The notes under the pieces were generated by a model. That model saw only the letters and a program-made list of their open reading frames with translations, did not search any database and had not been told where the DNA came from. A program made the position numbers and the translations under genes. From positions 62,001 through 126,000 of the forward strand of contig DATDPU010000163.1 in the NCBI GenBank assembly GCA_035292585.1: a stretch of 64,000 nt of DNA. Direction: 5' to 3'. The DNA is from DASSFZ01 sp035292585 (GTDB lineage: Bacteria; Chloroflexota; Anaerolineae; Fen-1058). Below, in pieces: positions 9,815 through 18,472 of the stretch (position 1 is the stretch's first letter; every line of letters starts with the position of its first letter).

Positions 9815-10393
9815 TTGTGTGGTTTAATTGCCGCACGCTTGCCCTCGGATGACAATCGGGGTTGGGTAGGTTATCACGGATCGGAAGACTCAAGCGAGGC
9901 TGCCATACCCACCACACCGCAGTCGAGCATACCCGCTGAAGTGCGGCAGCAGATCGAGCAACTGGCGCGGACCCTGCTGGAACAGTATCACGTCGATCGG
10001 CCGCCGGTGCCCGTTGAACGCATGCTGGCCGAACCGAGCCTGGATTTATGGGATGCTGATCCCACTGCGATGAGCACCACCATCGGTCACGGCCTGTATC
10101 GTTTTGCGCCGCGTATGGCCCAGGCCCGGCTCCTCTATCGCGCCATCTGCGATAGCGAGTCGGCCCGCACGCACGGCTTGAACGTTCCCTGGCCGGCCTC
10201 CCGCCACGAGATCAAATACTTCGCGCGCTGTCTGCTGATGCCCAAAACTTGGGTCTACGAGTTGTCCATCAGCGACCGCGTGCCGGATGTCTTAGGCGAA
10301 AAGTTCCAAGTGCCTACATTCGATGCAGTCACCCGGTTGGCCGAACTGGGCCTGCCGATCCCGGATGCTTCGATCGTCGATCCCGATTCGTAG
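9815..10393 (+). CDS. ImmA/IrrE-like protein lacking the HExxH motif
   Basis: The frame encodes up to 192 residues. The C-terminal half (RHEIKYFARCLLMPKTWVYEL, then a helix-turn-helix-like FDAVTRLAELGLP) matches the end of the ImmA/IrrE (DUF955) domain, where ANxFAAxLLMP is typical. The zinc-binding HExxH expected in the middle is not seen (PRMAQARLLYRAICDSE occupies the place), so peptidase activity is doubtful. The start is uncertain: TTG 9815 opens the frame, and an internal GTG near 9944 is possible. It stands just upstream of the SCP2 gene and is probably co-transcribed with it. Confidence 0.6.
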   Translation: MCGLIAARLPSDDNRGWVGYHGSEDSSEAAIPTTPQSSIPAEVRQQIEQLARTLLEQYHVDRPPVPVERMLAEPSLDLWDADPTAMSTTIGHGLYRFAPRMAQARLLYRAICDSESARTHGLNVPWPASRHEIKYFARCLLMPKTWVYELSISDRVPDVLGEKFQVPTFDAVTRLAELGLPIPDASIVDPDS

Positions 10394-10411
10394 TCTGGAG
10401 CCGTCATCGTG

Positions 10412-10822
10412 ATGCCGCTCAAATTTCCCAGTCCTGAATGGGTTGCCGCGCTGGTGAACCAGATAAATTCTGACGACGCGTATGCCCAGGCAGCCCGTAC
10501 CTGGGAGGGCGATCTGAATTTTGTCATCGAGCGTGTGCCCGGCGTCGACACGCTGCACGTAATCTACGTCGATCTGTGGCACGGCAAATGTCGCGCGGCC
10601 TATCTGACCGACGCCGCCTCGGCCCCGGCCGCCAAATTCAAAATCAATGCGCCGCTCGCCAACTGGAAACGGGTGATCACCAGGCAGATCGGCCCCATAC
10701 CCGCGCTCGTCAGCGGCCAGCTGAAACTGCACGGCAACATGGCCTACATCCTGCGACACGTGAACGCGGCGCAGCAGCTGGTCGAGTGCGCCACTCGCGT
10801 CGAAACCGAGTTCCCCATGTAG
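10412..10822 (+). CDS. SCP2 sterol-binding domain protein
   Basis: The product has about 136 residues, the length of a free-standing SCP2 domain, which has a hydrophobic cavity for lipids. The pattern VDLWHGKCRAAY, FKINAPLANWKRVI, then GQLKLHGNMAYILRH fits the SCP2 beta-sheet and lipid-tunnel helix. A GTG at 10409 sits directly before the ATG at 10412; TCTGGAG upstream serves either. The last codons, ATG TAG, are part of a repeat (CATGTAGGAGGCGACTC) that also ends the SnoaL-like gene at 20984. The ligand is unknown. Confidence 0.75.
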   Translation: MPLKFPSPEWVAALVNQINSDDAYAQAARTWEGDLNFVIERVPGVDTLHVIYVDLWHGKCRAAYLTDAASAPAAKFKINAPLANWKRVITRQIGPIPALVSGQLKLHGNMAYILRHVNAAQQLVECATRVETEFPM

Positions 10823-10944
10823 GAGGCGACTCCCGTCGCCGACCCGACTCCCGTCGCCGACCCGACTCCCGTCGCCGACCCGACTCCCGTCGCCGACCCG
10901 ACTCCCGTCGCCGGTCATCGGCATTTGGAAATGCCTCCTACATG
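10816..10944. repeat. Inverted-repeat element enclosing five 18-bp tandem repeats
   Basis: CATGTAGGAGGC (10816-10827) and GCCTCCTACATG (10932-10943) form a perfect 12-bp inverted repeat. Between them, the 18-mer CGACTCCCGTCGCCGACC occurs nearly five times from 10827 to about 10914. The left edge supplies the SCP2 stop codon; the right edge ends at the start region of the AOR gene. The array keeps one open frame (DSRRRP repeated) but nothing suggests it is translated. Confidence 0.9.
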
Positions 10945-12807
10945 CCCAATCTACCTATGTCCTTCGGTCGCCTGCTCAACGTCGATCTCACCCACGGCAC
11001 GCTGCATGATCAACACATCGATCCCGATCTCGCGCGCGATTACGTCGGCGGCAGCGGACTCGCCGCCCGCCTGCTGTGGGATCGCCTCGCGCCCGATCTC
11101 GATCCACTCGGCCCCGACAATCCCTTGCTGTTCATCACCGGCCCGTTGACCGGAACGGCTGGCCCCACGAATGGCCGCTTCAGCGTGTGCGCGCGCTCGC
11201 CTGCAACCGGTCTGTGGGGCGAGGCCAACTGCGGCGGCTTCTGGGGGCCTGAACTCCGCTGCGCCGGGTACGACGGCGTCCTGATCACCGGCCAGGCCGA
11301 TGCACCCGTCTACCTGTGGATTCACGACGGCCAGGCCGAGCTGCGCGAGGCTGCACATCTGTGGGGTGAGACCGACACGTACCAGACCCAGCAGCGCATC
11401 CGCGCCGAGGTCGGCGATAAGCTGGCGCGCATCGCCTGCATCGGCGTGGCGGGCGAGCGCTTGATTCCTTACGCGCTGATCTTGTGCGACCACGGGCGCG
11501 TCGCCGGGCGGACCGGCATGGGCGCGGTAATGGGGTCGAAGAACCTGAAGGCCATGGCCGTGCGCGGCCACGGCAAACTCCCCATCGCCCGACCCGAACA
11601 GTTCAACCTGTATCGCTCGACCGTCAATAAAGCGCTGCGCGAGGAAAACGTCACGCTCTCGCTGCGCGCGGCGGGCAGCGCCGGCGGCGCCGAGTATTTT
11701 CAACTGCTCGGCGAGATGCCGATGCGCTACTTCACCGCCAGTCATTTCGAGGGCCAGGAAAACGTGAGCGGCAGTGTCATCGCCGATACGCTCCTCACCG
11801 GCGTCACCACCTGCCATGCCTGTGTGATTGCATGCGGCCGCCTGGTGACGATCACGGAAGGCCCCTACGCGCGTGAAGAGAGCAAAGGCCCCGAGTACGA
11901 AACGATGGTCGGCTTCGGCGCGATCCTCGGCAGCGGCGACATGGCCGCCGCGACACACCTCGGCCAGCTGTGCGATGCCTACGGGCTGGACACGATCAGC
12001 GCCAGCAACACGATCGGCCTGGCGTATTTGCTGTTCGAGCGCGGCCGGCTCACCGAGCAAGATACCGGCGGCTTGAAACTGGCCTGGGGCGATCCGCGCC
12101 CGGCTGAAACGCTGATCCATCTCATCGCCCGGCGCGAGGGTTTGGGCGAAGTGATGAGTCGGGGGGCGAAGGCGCTCGGCGCGCACGTCGGCGCGGCAGA
12201 GCTCGCCGTGCAGGTCAACAACCTGGAAGTGGCCTATCACGACCCGCGCGCGTTATCGGGCATGGGCATCGTGTACGCCACCTCGCCGCGCGGCGCGTGC
12301 CATAACCAGGGCGACTTCTTCACGACGGAGATCGGCGCCGATCACGAAGAACTCGGCATCCCGATCCTGACCCCGCCTGTCCCCGATGCGGGCAAGGCCG
12401 CGCTCGTCGCCAAACACCAGGACTATCGCTCGTTGAGCAACAGCCTGGTCACGTGTATCTTCGCCCGCGTTCCGGTAGTTACACAGCTCATCCTGTATAA
12501 TGCCGCCATCGGCGTCGACTGGGATATCGACCAGTTCATGGCAGCCGGCGCGCGCATCTGGAACCTCAAGCGCGCGATCAATCACCGCTTGGGATTGACG
12601 CGCGAGAACGATCGCCTCCCCCAGCTGCTGCGCCAGCCGCTGCCCGACGGCCCGATCGCGGGGCACGTGCCCGACTTCGATCTGCTGCTGCGCGAGTATT
12701 ACACGGCGCGCGGCTGGGATGCGATCACGGGCCGTCCAACGCGCGCCACACTTGAAGCGCTCGATCTGGGCTTCGCCGCCGAGGCGCTGGAGAAACCGGG
12801 TTTCTAA
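10942..12807 (+). CDS. Tungsten-dependent aldehyde:ferredoxin oxidoreductase (AOR family)
   Basis: This protein of about 621 residues belongs to the AOR/FOR family, which oxidises aldehydes to acids with ferredoxin using a tungsto-bispterin and one [4Fe-4S] cluster. Seen are the N-terminal YVGGSGLAARLLWD and PLTGTAGPTNGRFSVCARSP segments, the cluster motif CHACVIAC (CxxCxxxC) and the distal cysteine in SLVTCIF. The length matches the usual 600-620. ATG 10942 or 10957 (MSFGRLLNVDL) can serve as start; the upstream open frame is repeat-derived. The C-terminal EKPGF and stop come from an AGAAACCGGGTTTCT palindrome. TupABC at 59-61.7 kb could supply tungsten. Confidence 0.92.
   Translation: MPNLPMSFGRLLNVDLTHGTLHDQHIDPDLARDYVGGSGLAARLLWDRLAPDLDPLGPDNPLLFITGPLTGTAGPTNGRFSVCARSPATGLWGEANCGGFWGPELRCAGYDGVLITGQADAPVYLWIHDGQAELREAAHLWGETDTYQTQQRIRAEVGDKLARIACIGVAGERLIPYALILCDHGRVAGRTGMGAVMGSKNLKAMAVRGHGKLPIARPEQFNLYRSTVNKALREENVTLSLRAAGSAGGAEYFQLLGEMPMRYFTASHFEGQENVSGSVIADTLLTGVTTCHACVIACGRLVTITEGPYAREESKGPEYETMVGFGAILGSGDMAAATHLGQLCDAYGLDTISASNTIGLAYLLFERGRLTEQDTGGLKLAWGDPRPAETLIHLIARREGLGEVMSRGAKALGAHVGAAELAVQVNNLEVAYHDPRALSGMGIVYATSPRGACHNQGDFFTTEIGADHEELGIPILTPPVPDAGKAALVAKHQDYRSLSNSLVTCIFARVPVVTQLILYNAAIGVDWDIDQFMAAGARIWNLKRAINHRLGLTRENDRLPQLLRQPLPDGPIAGHVPDFDLLLREYYTARGWDAITGRPTRATLEALDLGFAAEALEKPGF
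12791..12805. repeat. AGAAACC-N-GGTTTCT palindrome overlapping the AOR stop codon
   Basis: A perfect 15-bp palindrome. Related copies are at 14322-14336 (inside nnr) and twice at 51519-51551. The TAA stop of the AOR gene uses its last base. Confidence 0.8.
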
Positions 12808-12810
12808 GCT

Positions 12811-13794
12811 ATGATCTTCGTCACGGGCGCAACCGGTTTTCTGGGCCACAACCTGATCCCCTTTTTGATCGCGCGCGGACACGCCATCCGCGCGTTGGTG
12901 CGACCGACCGGCCAATGGCAATTCCTGGCCGACCTGGGCGTCGAGCTGGCCTGGGGCGACACGCGCGATCGCGCTGAAGTGATCGCGGCGGTGAAAGGTT
13001 GCCGCTTCGTCGTGCACGGGGCAGGGCATTTCCGCTTCTGGGGGCGCTACGCCGACTTCCACAGCACCAACGTGCAGGGCACGCACAACGTCCTCGAAGC
13101 AGCCTACCGCGCGGGCGTCGAGCGCTTGGTCCACATCTCAACCATCGCCGTCGTCGGCCGCCCCCGCTCCGGCACGGTCATCGACGAGACCTATCCGTGC
13201 GAGCCGTGCGATAATTACATGCGTAGCAAGCTCGACGGCGAAGCGCTGGTGCAGCGCTATCATCACACGCACAACCTGCCGGCGTTGATCTTGCGGCCGG
13301 GCGCGTATTACGGCCCGTGGGGACATTACGCCTTCAACCGGCTGTTCTTTGAAGATCCGTTCATGAAAGGCTTGCCGATTCAAGTGCACGGCGGTCGGCA
13401 CGTCACCTTTCCGATCTTTCTACCCGATCTGGCCTGCGTGATTCATGCCGCGCTCAGCCACGGCCGGCCGGGCGAAATCTACAACGTGTCAGGGCCGAGC
13501 CTGACGCATCGGGAGATCAACACAATCATCAGCCGGATCACGAGCTTCACGCCGCGCTGGATCAATCTGCCTGCCCCGGCCATCCTTCTTCTCGCCCGAG
13601 TGTGGACGGCGCTGGCGCAGATCACCCGGCGCGAACCTTACTATCCGATCAACATGGCGCCCTACGTGTTCAACGACTGGCTCGTGGACAGCAACAAAGC
13701 CGCGCGCGAACTGCACTTTAACCCGACCTCCTTTGAAGCGGGCGCGCGCGCTACACTCGAGTGGTACCGCAACATTGGCATGTTGAAAGATTGA
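12811..13794 (+). CDS. NAD-dependent epimerase/dehydratase (extended SDR, dihydroflavonol reductase-like)
   Basis: The 327-residue protein is an extended SDR: cofactor motif VTGATGFLGHN (GxxGxxG) at the N-terminus, catalytic YxxxK in NYMRSK, and RPGAYYGPWG typical of the class. The order of motifs and length fit 4-dihydroflavonol reductase/sterol dehydrogenase-like proteins. The substrate is unknown. It begins three bases after the AOR stop, so the two are probably one operon; reduction of an aldehyde or ketone linked to AOR is possible but unproven. The stop TGA overlaps an AGACCTCGGAGGTCT palindrome. Confidence 0.85.
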   Translation: MIFVTGATGFLGHNLIPFLIARGHAIRALVRPTGQWQFLADLGVELAWGDTRDRAEVIAAVKGCRFVVHGAGHFRFWGRYADFHSTNVQGTHNVLEAAYRAGVERLVHISTIAVVGRPRSGTVIDETYPCEPCDNYMRSKLDGEALVQRYHHTHNLPALILRPGAYYGPWGHYAFNRLFFEDPFMKGLPIQVHGGRHVTFPIFLPDLACVIHAALSHGRPGEIYNVSGPSLTHREINTIISRITSFTPRWINLPAPAILLLARVWTALAQITRREPYYPINMAPYVFNDWLVDSNKAARELHFNPTSFEAGARATLEWYRNIGMLKD

Positions 13795-13808
13795 GACCTC
13801 GGAGGTCT
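13794..13808. repeat. AGACCTCGGAGGTCT palindrome
   Basis: A 15-bp palindrome abutting the SDR stop codon. Related copies are at 24583-24614 (two), 61674-61688 and 61756-61769. Each copy carries an embedded GGAGG, which could act as part of a ribosome binding site for the next gene. Confidence 0.8.
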
Positions 13809-13821
13809 ATCTGGAGGGTGT

Positions 13822-15486
13822 ATGAAGCTCGTCAGCGTAGAACAAATGCGATCGATTGAGGCCGCCTCGGATACAGCCGGCCACACGTATGACATGATGC
13901 TGGATCGCGCCGGCGCCGGCGTGGCCGACGTCATTCGACGCCGCAGCGCCATCGAGGGCAAGCGCGTCTTGGTGCTCGTCGGACCGGGCAACAACGGCGG
14001 CGATGGACTGGTCGCGGCCAAGCACCTGCGCGAGGCCGGCGCCGATGTGGCCTGTTATCTGCTCAAAGCGCGCGACGATGCGCGCGTGGCTGCCGCGCGT
14101 GAGGCAGGCGTCTTTCTGAGCGCCCTGCCCGACGATCGTGGGCTGCGGGTATTGCGTCTACGCAGCCAGAACGCGGATGTCATCATCGATGCGCTCTTCG
14201 GCACGGGCGCGCGTTTGCCCCTACCCGCCGAGGCCGGCAAGATACTCAACACGGTCAAAGGCGATCTCGACGCCCGACGCGATAGAACCCCGACCTGGGT
14301 CGCGCCGGCCAATCCGGGATTAGAAACCCGGTTTCTGGATGCCCCGCTCATCGTCGCAGTAGACGGGCCGAGCGGCATGGATTTCGATTCGGGCGAGCTG
14401 GACCCTGGCGCGCTGCCCGCCGATGTGAGCGTCACCTTCGCCTATCCTAAAGTCGGCCACACCCGTTTTCCCGCCGCCGACGCGTGTGGCGAGTTGATCG
14501 TCGTAGACATCGGCATCGATCCGGCGCTGGCAAAAGATGTATCGCTAGAAATGGCCGACGCGGCGCTGATTCGCCCGCTGCTCCCGGCGCGGCCCGCCAG
14601 CGCCCACAAGGGCACGTTTGGCAAAGTGATGATCGTCGCCGGATCGCTGCACTACACCGGAGCGCCGACGCTGGCGGCGCTGGCGGCGTATCGATCAGGC
14701 GCCGGCCTGGTGACCGCAGCCGTACCGCGCTCGATCGCGCCGATCGTCGCCGCGAAGCTTGCCGAAGCAACCTTCCAACCATTACCCGATGCGCAAGGCG
14801 TTTTATCCGCCGATGCCGTCACGGTGTTGGCGCAAGCGCTGGAAGGCTACCGTGCGCTGCTGCTCGGCCCCGGCCTTACCCGTGAGAAAGAGGCGGCGGC
14901 CTTCGTCGAGCGACTGTTCGGCGCACAATCACCAGCCATGCGGCGCATGGGCTTCACATTGGCGACGAAGGCGCAGGCCGAGTCGGATCAGGTTGTGTTG
15001 CCGCCGCTCGTCGTCGATGCCGATGGGTTGAACATCCTGGCCGGAATCGCGGAATGGTGGAAGCGCCTGCCCGCATCGAGTGTGCTTACGCCGCATCCTG
15101 GCGAAATGGCGCGGCTGTCGGGACTGAGCACAGAGGAGATCGGAGCGGATCGGATCGGGGTCGCCGCGAAGTTCGCTCGCCAGTGGGGGCACGTCGTCGT
15201 TTTGAAAGGCGCGTTCAGCGTCGTCGCCGCGCCCGACGGCAAAGTCGTCGTGATGCCCTTTGCCAACCCGGCGCTGGCCTCGGCCGGCAGCGGCGATGTG
15301 CTGGCCGGGACGATTGTCGCACTGCGCGGGCAGGGGTTAGGCGCGTTTGACGCCGCGCTCGCCGGCGCCTATCTGCACGGTGTCGCCGGCGAGCTGGCGC
15401 GCCGGGAGATTGGGGGGGCCGGCGTCGTGGCCGGCGATGTGTTGGATCGCCTGCCGGGGGCGCTCCGGGCAATCGCCAATGGATAG
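13822..15486 (+). CDS. nnr: Bifunctional NAD(P)H-hydrate epimerase / ADP-dependent dehydratase
   Basis: The 554-residue protein repairs hydrated NAD(P)H. The N-terminal YjeF_N epimerase shows VLVGPGNNGGDGLVAA and DALFGTGARLP. The C-terminal YjeF_C/CARKD kinase-like dehydratase begins near residue 260 (KGTFGKVMIVAGS) and ends with the catalytic GSGDVLAGTI. The length is slightly above the usual 500; a segment around residues 155-175 (PTWVAPANPGLETRFLDAP) contains an AGAAACCCGGTTTCT palindrome at 14322-14336 and may be repeat-derived. GGAGGG six bases before the ATG sets the start. Confidence 0.93.
   Translation: MKLVSVEQMRSIEAASDTAGHTYDMMLDRAGAGVADVIRRRSAIEGKRVLVLVGPGNNGGDGLVAAKHLREAGADVACYLLKARDDARVAAAREAGVFLSALPDDRGLRVLRLRSQNADVIIDALFGTGARLPLPAEAGKILNTVKGDLDARRDRTPTWVAPANPGLETRFLDAPLIVAVDGPSGMDFDSGELDPGALPADVSVTFAYPKVGHTRFPAADACGELIVVDIGIDPALAKDVSLEMADAALIRPLLPARPASAHKGTFGKVMIVAGSLHYTGAPTLAALAAYRSGAGLVTAAVPRSIAPIVAAKLAEATFQPLPDAQGVLSADAVTVLAQALEGYRALLLGPGLTREKEAAAFVERLFGAQSPAMRRMGFTLATKAQAESDQVVLPPLVVDADGLNILAGIAEWWKRLPASSVLTPHPGEMARLSGLSTEEIGADRIGVAAKFARQWGHVVVLKGAFSVVAAPDGKVVVMPFANPALASAGSGDVLAGTIVALRGQGLGAFDAALAGAYLHGVAGELARREIGGAGVVAGDVLDRLPGALRAIANG
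14322..14336. repeat. AGAAACC-N-GGTTTCT palindrome inside nnr
   Basis: The palindrome AGAAACCCGGTTTCT lies in frame in the epimerase domain and encodes part of an LETRFL stretch. Confidence 0.75.
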
Positions 15487-15510
15487 GGGCGAACAGCTGC
15501 TCGCCCCTAT
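15483..15510. terminator. Stem-loop between convergent nnr and the YtxH gene
   Basis: ATAGGGGCGA and TCGCCCCTAT form a perfect 10-bp stem with an 8-base loop. It has no clear T-tract but lies at the convergence of two transcription units. The nnr stop codon (TAG) is in the stem. Confidence 0.55.
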
Positions 15511-15569
15511 GATCACGAACCTCGGTCCGTTTTCAGACCGTGGGGTTGTCTCGGCATAAAGCCGTGAAG

Positions 15570-15974
15570 TTAGGCGCCGCCTTCGGCTTCCTGACCCTCG
15601 TCGCCCATCAGCTCGACGCGTTTGCGAGCCGCGGCCCGCTTACCCTGTTCGACCGCATCCTGTAAGCGCGTGCGCTGCTCCTCGTACACCTGCTTGCCGC
15701 GCTCGGTCAGATCATCGGCGCGCTTCTGAACATCCTGCCCGAACTCTCCGGCGCGCCGCCGCGCTTCTTCCGCCACTTCCTCGGTTCGCCGCCGCGCATC
15801 TTCGGCGATATCCTCGGCCCGATCGCGCAGCTCGTACGCCTTCTCGCGCACCATCCGGCGAGACTCTTCACCCGACTGGGGGGCCATAATCAAGGCCACC
15901 GCCGCGCCGACCAGCCCACCAATAACGAAGCCGGCCAAAAAGGCGCCTGTGTCGCTTCCGTTCTCACTCATCAT
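15570..15974 (-). CDS. YtxH-like protein (membrane anchor plus charged helix)
   Basis: The 134-residue protein has one membrane segment near the start (GAFLAGFVIGGLVGAAVALI) and then a long, strongly charged, heptad-like helix (REKAYELRDRAEDIAEDARRR and related repeats) with a lysine/arginine-rich end. This is the layout of YtxH (gas vesicle/general stress-like) proteins. AAGGAGTGA precedes the ATG. It is followed by two other small membrane-protein genes on the same strand, which suggests an envelope-stress or structural unit. No catalytic function is expected. Confidence 0.75.
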   Translation of the reverse strand: MMSENGSDTGAFLAGFVIGGLVGAAVALIMAPQSGEESRRMVREKAYELRDRAEDIAEDARRRTEEVAEEARRRAGEFGQDVQKRADDLTERGKQVYEEQRTRLQDAVEQGKRAAARKRVELMGDEGQEAEGGA

Positions 15975-16009
15975 TTCACTCCTTCAGTGAATCGGTGATC
16001 GCGCCCGAT

Positions 16010-16474
16010 TCAACGACGCGGGCGGCGTAAGTCGCCCAGCAGGCTAATGATCCGGGCAATGCCGGCCACCGTCCCCGCGACGCCGATCACCGGCCGCACG
16101 ACGTGGTCGCTGACGAACAGGGTGGCGCCGCGCGCCGCATTGACGGTTTCCTGCGCATTCTCCATCAGCGGTTTGATTTCCTCGCGCAGCATGCGGGTGA
16201 GCGCGGCAACCTGATACACCAGCGCCAGCAGCATCAAGCCGATGAACAACGACACGAGGGCCATCAAGATGATGAACACGTCGCGCACGGTGTCGGTCAC
16301 GCCGGCTTGAACCATCCACACAAAACCGCCGATCACGAGCACGAGGATCAGAATGACGATAACGCCGCCGATGAGGCCGCGATTCAGCCGCCGCCCCTCC
16401 TTGGAGTTAAGCGGGAGGGCGGCAGTTGGGCGGGAGGAAGGCGGAGCGGGTGTCACCGGTTGATCAGGCTGCAT
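16010..16474 (-). CDS. Small membrane protein with two transmembrane segments
   Basis: The 154-residue product has a proline-rich N-terminus, a first membrane segment (LIGGVIVILILVLVIGGFVW), a second (IILMALVSLFIGLMLLALVY), then an amphipathic helix (MLREEIKPLMENAQETVNAA) and a basic C-terminus (LRRPRR). The arrangement is reminiscent of DUF948-like proteins seen beside ytxH genes. GAGGAGA before the ATG supports the start. I cannot assign a function. Confidence 0.65.
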   Translation of the reverse strand: MQPDQPVTPAPPSSRPTAALPLNSKEGRRLNRGLIGGVIVILILVLVIGGFVWMVQAGVTDTVRDVFIILMALVSLFIGLMLLALVYQVAALTRMLREEIKPLMENAQETVNAARGATLFVSDHVVRPVIGVAGTVAGIARIISLLGDLRRPRR

Positions 16475-16498
16475 GGGACGAATCTCCTCGCGATTATA

Positions 16499-16747
16499 TC
16501 ACGCGGCTGGGCGGTTGACAATCAATAACGCGATCAAACTGCCGGCGCTGGCCTCGATCAGATGCACCTCGCCCAGCATCCCGATATTCCAGCCGATCAA
16601 GGCGCCGATCAGCTGTCCCAACCCGAATCCAATCCAGCCGGCGCTCAGAAACAACGCCAGCCGGCGGGCGTTGCCGCCGCGCCACACATGGAAAACCGCG
16701 CCGTAAAAAGTGGAGATGAGTGCGGAGATCAGAAATACCGGCGGCAC
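16499..16747 (-). CDS. Small integral membrane protein
   Basis: The 82-residue product is nearly all hydrophobic, with two or three membrane segments (FLISALISTFYGAVFHVW; FLSAGWIGFGLGQLIGALIG; IEASAGSLIALLIVN). The glycine pattern LGQLIGALIGW is common in small membrane proteins of the GlsB/YeaQ type, but the match is loose. A GTG start lies five bases after the mnmA stop, so it is probably co-transcribed with mnmA. Confidence 0.6.
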   Translation of the reverse strand: MPPVFLISALISTFYGAVFHVWRGGNARRLALFLSAGWIGFGLGQLIGALIGWNIGMLGEVHLIEASAGSLIALLIVNRPAA

Positions 16748-16752
16748 AATCG

Positions 16753-17832
16753 TCAGTCTCCACCCTCAACGATGATTCCTTGTCCGATCACGCGCTCGCC
16801 ATCGAACAACACCAAACCCTGACCGGGCGTGATATCGCGCTGCGGCTCGTCGAACTCGACCCGCGCGGTATCGCCATTCGGATACACCGTCACCGGCGTT
16901 TCGTGCGCCGTCGATCGAATCTTGGCCTCGGCGCGGAACGACGCTACCGGCGTCACGCCGCTCACGTAGTGCATCCGGCGTGCCTGGCACGCGCGCTGCC
17001 CCAGCTCCTCGGCTGTGCCGACAATCACGGCATTCGCCGCCACGTCTTTCGCGAGGACGTATAAGGGTTCGGGCGCGGCGAGGCCCAGGCCCTTGCGCTG
17101 GCCGATCGTGTAAAACGGCAGCCCGGCGTGTTGCCCCAGCACCTTGCCGGTCGGATCGCGAATGACGCCAGGCCGGATCGCGTCGGGCGCGCGTCGTGTC
17201 AGGAACTCGCGATAATCGCCGCTGCCCAGGAAACACAAATCCTGGCTCTCGACTTTCTCGGCGACGGGCAGCTTCAGGCGCGCAGCGTGTGCGCGCGCTT
17301 CGGGCTTGGTCAACTCGCCCAGCGGGAACAGCGCGTGCGCCAGCTCCTGCTGGCCCAATACGCTCAATGCATACGACTGATCCTTTTTCCGATCGACCCC
17401 GCGCAACAACCGATATTGACCATCGACTGCTTGCACCCGCGCGTAATGCCCGGTCGCCAGGTACTGCGCGCCCAGCCCCAACGCCTTGTTCAACAACAAC
17501 TCGAAGCGGACGCGCCGATTGCACTCCAGGCACGGGTTGGGCGTGCGCCCGGCCGCATACTCCTCCACGAAGAAATCGACGACGATCGACTTGAACGAGT
17601 CGGCGATGTTCAACAGGTAGAACGGGATGCCGAGCTGATCGGCAATCGAACGCGCCAGAGCGACATCGGACGGCGTGCAGCACTTGTTCGCGCGTGAGCC
17701 GCCATCTTCGCTCCACAGCTTGAGCATGACGCCGACGACATCGTACCCCTGCTCGACCAGCAGCCCCGCCGCCGCCGAGCTATCTACGCCGCCGCTCATC
17801 GCGACGACGACGCGTGTGCTTCTGTATTCCAT
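16753..17832 (-). CDS. mnmA: tRNA-specific 2-thiouridylase MnmA
   Basis: The protein of about 359 residues adds sulfur to U34 of tRNAs for Lys, Glu and Gln. Seen are the PP-loop VVAMSGGVDSSAAA, the catalytic cysteine in TPNPCLECNRRVRF, the second catalytic cysteine in SQDLCFLG, and a C-terminal beta-barrel with TPGQGLVLFDGERV. All active-site residues are present. A GTG at 17838 (six bases upstream) is an alternative start. The cysteine desulfurase at 18473-19657 on the same strand could supply the persulfide sulfur, with a Uma2 gene between them. Confidence 0.95.
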   Translation of the reverse strand: MEYRSTRVVVAMSGGVDSSAAAGLLVEQGYDVVGVMLKLWSEDGGSRANKCCTPSDVALARSIADQLGIPFYLLNIADSFKSIVVDFFVEEYAAGRTPNPCLECNRRVRFELLLNKALGLGAQYLATGHYARVQAVDGQYRLLRGVDRKKDQSYALSVLGQQELAHALFPLGELTKPEARAHAARLKLPVAEKVESQDLCFLGSGDYREFLTRRAPDAIRPGVIRDPTGKVLGQHAGLPFYTIGQRKGLGLAAPEPLYVLAKDVAANAVIVGTAEELGQRACQARRMHYVSGVTPVASFRAEAKIRSTAHETPVTVYPNGDTARVEFDEPQRDITPGQGLVLFDGERVIGQGIIVEGGD

Positions 17833-17919
17833 CTTCACTCAAGGCTCGCTACTTGTGTTCCGACAGCAGTTGCACTAGGGGCGACAGGACAGCGATTGCC
17901 CGAACAGGCATCGTTTCCA

Positions 17920-18465
17920 CTACTTGAACAAGTCCTTCGCCGGAACCGCAAAGCCCGACAATACTTCTTCGCCCTGCAACGTATCACTTTCCAGAATTCG
18001 ACGCGCGTCGCTCGATGGGCGATAAACATGAACACTGCGGGTCTTGGGATTAACCACCCAGATCATCCGAACGCCAGCAGCCAGGTAATCGTCCACCTTT
18101 TCTTCAATTTCACTCCAGCGATCATTGGGAGAGACGACTTCCACAGCCAGGTCAGGCACAACATCCCCAAAACCGGCCGGAGTGCCTTGAGCTGGCAACC
18201 GAGAAGCAGCAATAAACATCAGATCAGGTGCGCGCACTGTATCGGGATCGCGTTCGAGAATGACGCCTGGCTCACCAGCGTAGACGCGTCCAAGCCCGTT
18301 CGCATGTACATAGCCACCAATCAGCATGGCTAGATTCACGACAATAGCGCCATGTTCCATTCCAGTCGGACTCATTTCGACAATTTCTCCTTTTACCAAC
18401 TCGACCCGCTTATCTTCACCCACCTGGAATAGATCCTCGGCCTTAACTAACACCTTCACCGCCAT
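17920..18465 (-). CDS. Uma2 family (DUF820) putative endonuclease
   Basis: This 181-residue protein has the PD-(D/E)xK-like core of the Uma2 family: LVKGEIVEMSPTG, then PDLAVEVVSPNDRWSEIEEKVDDYL, and VWVVNPKTRSVHVY-type strands. The family is abundant in cyanobacteria and Chloroflexota, often in many copies, and its biological role is unclear. It lies between the cysteine desulfurase (8 bases upstream) and mnmA, so it may be transcribed with them, though a functional link is not implied. Confidence 0.85.
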   Translation of the reverse strand: MAVKVLVKAEDLFQVGEDKRVELVKGEIVEMSPTGMEHGAIVVNLAMLIGGYVHANGLGRVYAGEPGVILERDPDTVRAPDLMFIAASRLPAQGTPAGFGDVVPDLAVEVVSPNDRWSEIEEKVDDYLAAGVRMIWVVNPKTRSVHVYRPSSDARRILESDTLQGEEVLSGFAVPAKDLFK

Positions 18466-18472
18466 GACCCAT

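Noticed and set aside
10827..10914. CRISPR-like tandem repeat
   Set aside because: The 18-bp units are directly adjacent with no spacers, and no cas genes are nearby.
10951..12240. Long minus-strand frame opposite the AOR gene
   Set aside because: Shadow of the AOR gene; composition is typical of GC-rich antisense frames.
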